A stretch of 5,945 nucleotides of DNA from NCBI GenBank assembly GCA_003157445.1, contig PMJN01000454.1:1-5945 (forward strand), written 5' to 3'. Source of the stretch: Micrococcales bacterium (GTDB lineage: Bacteria > Actinomycetota > Actinomycetes > Actinomycetales > Dermatophilaceae). Both the position numbers and the translations under genes were made by a program. Below, one piece after another: positions 5,356-5,945 of this stretch. How positions within the stretch are numbered: position 1 is the first letter of the stretch; each line of letters starts with the position of its first letter. The notes beneath the pieces were generated by a model. It did no database searches. It was not told the origin of the DNA and worked only from the letters and a program-made list of their open reading frames with translations.

Positions 5356-5628
5356 CTAGACGACATCTTTCTTGAACTTGCGACGCTCTCGTTCGGAAAG
5401 GCCACCCCAGATGCCGAACCGCTCGTCGTGCTCAAGCGCGTACTCCAGGCACTCGCCACGCACATCGCAGCCGACGCAGACCTTCTTTGCGTCGCGGGTG
5501 GAGCCCCCCTTCTCAGGGAAGAACGCCTCCGGATCGGTCTGAGCGCACAAGGCGCGTTCCTGCCAGGACAGTTCATCTTCGGCAGTGTCGATCAGTTCTA
5601 CGTTCATGATCAGTTGTAGTTCGTGCAT
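5356..5628 (-). CDS. whiB2: WhiB2-type iron-sulfur transcriptional regulator
   Basis: This 90-residue protein is a WhiB-family regulator, close to WhiB2/WhmD of mycobacteria and WhiB of Streptomyces. These proteins hold a [4Fe-4S] cluster and work with the principal sigma factor to control septation and cell-division genes. The cluster ligands are C28, C51, C54 and C60 (C-x22-C-x2-C-x5-C). ALCAQTDPEAFFPEKGGST (26-44) and GECLEYALEHDERFGIWGG (58-76) are nearly identical to WhiB2 proteins; GIWGG is the turn contacting the sigma factor and ERRKFKK (81-87) the basic DNA-binding tail. The ATG at 5628 was chosen over an upstream ATG at 5652 because AGGAGG at 5638-5633 lies at the right distance, and the longer form would read through that site. 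It has a long leader with its own promoter and lies divergent to the probable fbiA start, as in mycobacteria. Confidence 0.95.
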   Translation of the reverse strand: MHELQLIMNVELIDTAEDELSWQERALCAQTDPEAFFPEKGGSTRDAKKVCVGCDVRGECLEYALEHDERFGIWGGLSERERRKFKKDVV

Positions 5629-5632
5629 GGCC

Positions 5633-5638
5633 CCTCCT
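5633..5638 (-). promoter_or_regulatory. Shine-Dalgarno sequence of whiB2
   Basis: AGGAGG on the minus strand lies 4 nt before the ATG at 5628. It fixes the start codon and contrasts with the genes to the left, which lack such sites. Confidence 0.8.
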
Positions 5639-5698
5639 CGACCCGAAAACAAGCGAGCGTTGACGTTGGACTGACTTAACGTTGTGCTGAGTTGCCCC

Positions 5699-5719
5699 CG
5701 TACTGCTTTGACGTACTGC
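5699..5719. repeat. Pair of 8-bp direct repeats in the whiB2 leader
   Basis: CGTACTGC occurs at 5699-5706 and again at 5712-5719, a period of 13 bp (GCAGTACG when read with whiB2). It lies within the predicted untranslated leader, so it could be an RNA element, a protein-binding site or chance. Confidence 0.6.
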
Positions 5720-5771
5720 GTTGAACCTGTGTGCCGAACGACCCGGGTACCGGTTGAATGACAACAATGAA

Positions 5772-5800
5772 ATTACACGCGTGTCGTCGGGGGAAGTCAA
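5772..5800 (-). promoter_or_regulatory. Near-consensus promoter of whiB2
   Basis: On the minus strand TTGACT (5800-5795) and TGTAAT (5777-5772) are separated by exactly 17 bp, each one base from the housekeeping sigma consensus. Transcription would start near 5765, giving a leader of about 137 nt before the whiB2 ATG. A palindrome (ACACGCGTGT) covers the edge of the -10 box. A second TTGACT copy lies 19 bp upstream at 5819-5814. Confidence 0.65.
5775..5784. promoter_or_regulatory. Palindromic operator candidate over the whiB2 -10 box
   Basis: ACACGCGTGT is a perfect 10-bp palindrome sharing three bases with the predicted -10 hexamer and filling the adjacent spacer. A protein bound here would block RNA polymerase; which one cannot be told. 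Confidence 0.4.
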
Positions 5801-5879
5801 GCCATTCTCTGGTAGTCAACCAAGGGCCGAAGTCGCTCAAACCTGATGGATCAAACCACAAGGCCCCATCCTGTCTGTG

Positions 5880-5895
5880 CGCTCACCCCTGAGCG
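5880..5895. repeat. Short inverted repeat upstream of the probable fbiA start
   Basis: CGCTCA and TGAGCG pair around a CCCC loop, 44 bp before the ATG at 5939. It may be an operator or a chance hairpin in the divergent whiB2/fbiA region. Confidence 0.35.
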
Positions 5896-5938
5896 ATCCG
5901 TTTCCTTCCCCCGAACCGCGCCCTGGCAGACTGCGGTC

Positions 5939-5945
5939 ATGCGCA
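5939..5945 (+). CDS. fbiA: Probable first codons of fbiA (partial, cut by window edge)
   Basis: Only ATG CGC A is visible. The call rests on position and context. In mycobacteria fbiA (2-phospho-L-lactate transferase of coenzyme F420 synthesis) is divergent from whiB2, and its product commonly begins with Met followed by Lys or Arg. The upstream sequence CAGACT-GCGGTC-ATG copies the layout TAGACT-GCCGCT-ATG of the zincin-like gene, with a weaker -10 box, which suggests another leaderless start. No Shine-Dalgarno sequence is seen. The 310 bp back to whiB2 hold no other plausible gene. Any other plus-strand gene could start here. Confidence 0.4.

Noticed and set aside
5629..5652. Longer WhiB2 start at 5652 (MFSGRGGA...)
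   Set aside because: It would translate through the strong AGGAGG site at 5638-5633, which is ideally placed for the ATG at 5628.
1..5945. CRISPR array, insertion sequence, rRNA or integrase
   Set aside because: No regularly spaced repeats, transposase motifs, terminal inverted repeats or RNA gene signatures were seen on either strand.

Overview
The window reads as chromosomal DNA of a high-GC actinobacterium. The evidence is an N-terminal mycothione reductase fragment (mycothiol is an actinobacterial thiol), a WhiB2-type iron-sulfur regulator, a DUF3499 protein, and a gene order matching the mycobacterial block Rv3256c (SIS/TobH) - Rv3257c (manB) - Rv3258c (DUF3499) - Rv3259 (zincin-like) - Rv3260c (whiB2) - Rv3261 (fbiA). 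The exact genus cannot be read from the sequence.

Layout from left to right: (1) 1-342, minus strand, the first 114 codons of mycothione reductase, running off the left edge. (2) 372-396, a 9-bp GC hairpin just after the stop of the SIS gene, a probable terminator. (3) 398-3671, three minus-strand genes in the order of transcription DUF3499, phosphomannomutase (ManB), TobH-like SIS protein. The ManB frame continues without a stop into a C-terminal Trm112-like zinc domain, and a well-formed ribosome binding site plus ATG sits at the junction. (4) 3672-3730, a short divergent promoter region. (5) 3731-4168, plus strand, a zincin-like family protein lacking the HExxH motif. (6) 4169-5355, about 1.2 kb without an intact gene. 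Its right half carries minus-strand pieces of a family 2 glycosyltransferase in several frames, so it is a decayed gene. The middle carries a cluster of perfect palindromes. The left half has two short hydrophobic minus-strand stretches in different frames. (7) 5356-5628, minus strand, whiB2, with a strong Shine-Dalgarno sequence, a leader of about 137 nt and a near-consensus promoter. (8) 5939 to the end, the probable first codons of the divergent fbiA gene.

The intact middle genes fit cell-envelope sugar supply: ManB interconverts mannose-6-phosphate and mannose-1-phosphate, the precursor of GDP-mannose, and the SIS protein belongs to a phosphosugar isomerase-like family beside it. No manA lies downstream of the SIS gene; mycothione reductase is there instead. 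Four genes (mtr, manB, DUF3499 and the zincin-like gene) have a TANNNT -10 box ending 6-7 nt before the start codon, the arrangement of leaderless actinobacterial mRNAs, while whiB2 has a long leader and a Shine-Dalgarno sequence.
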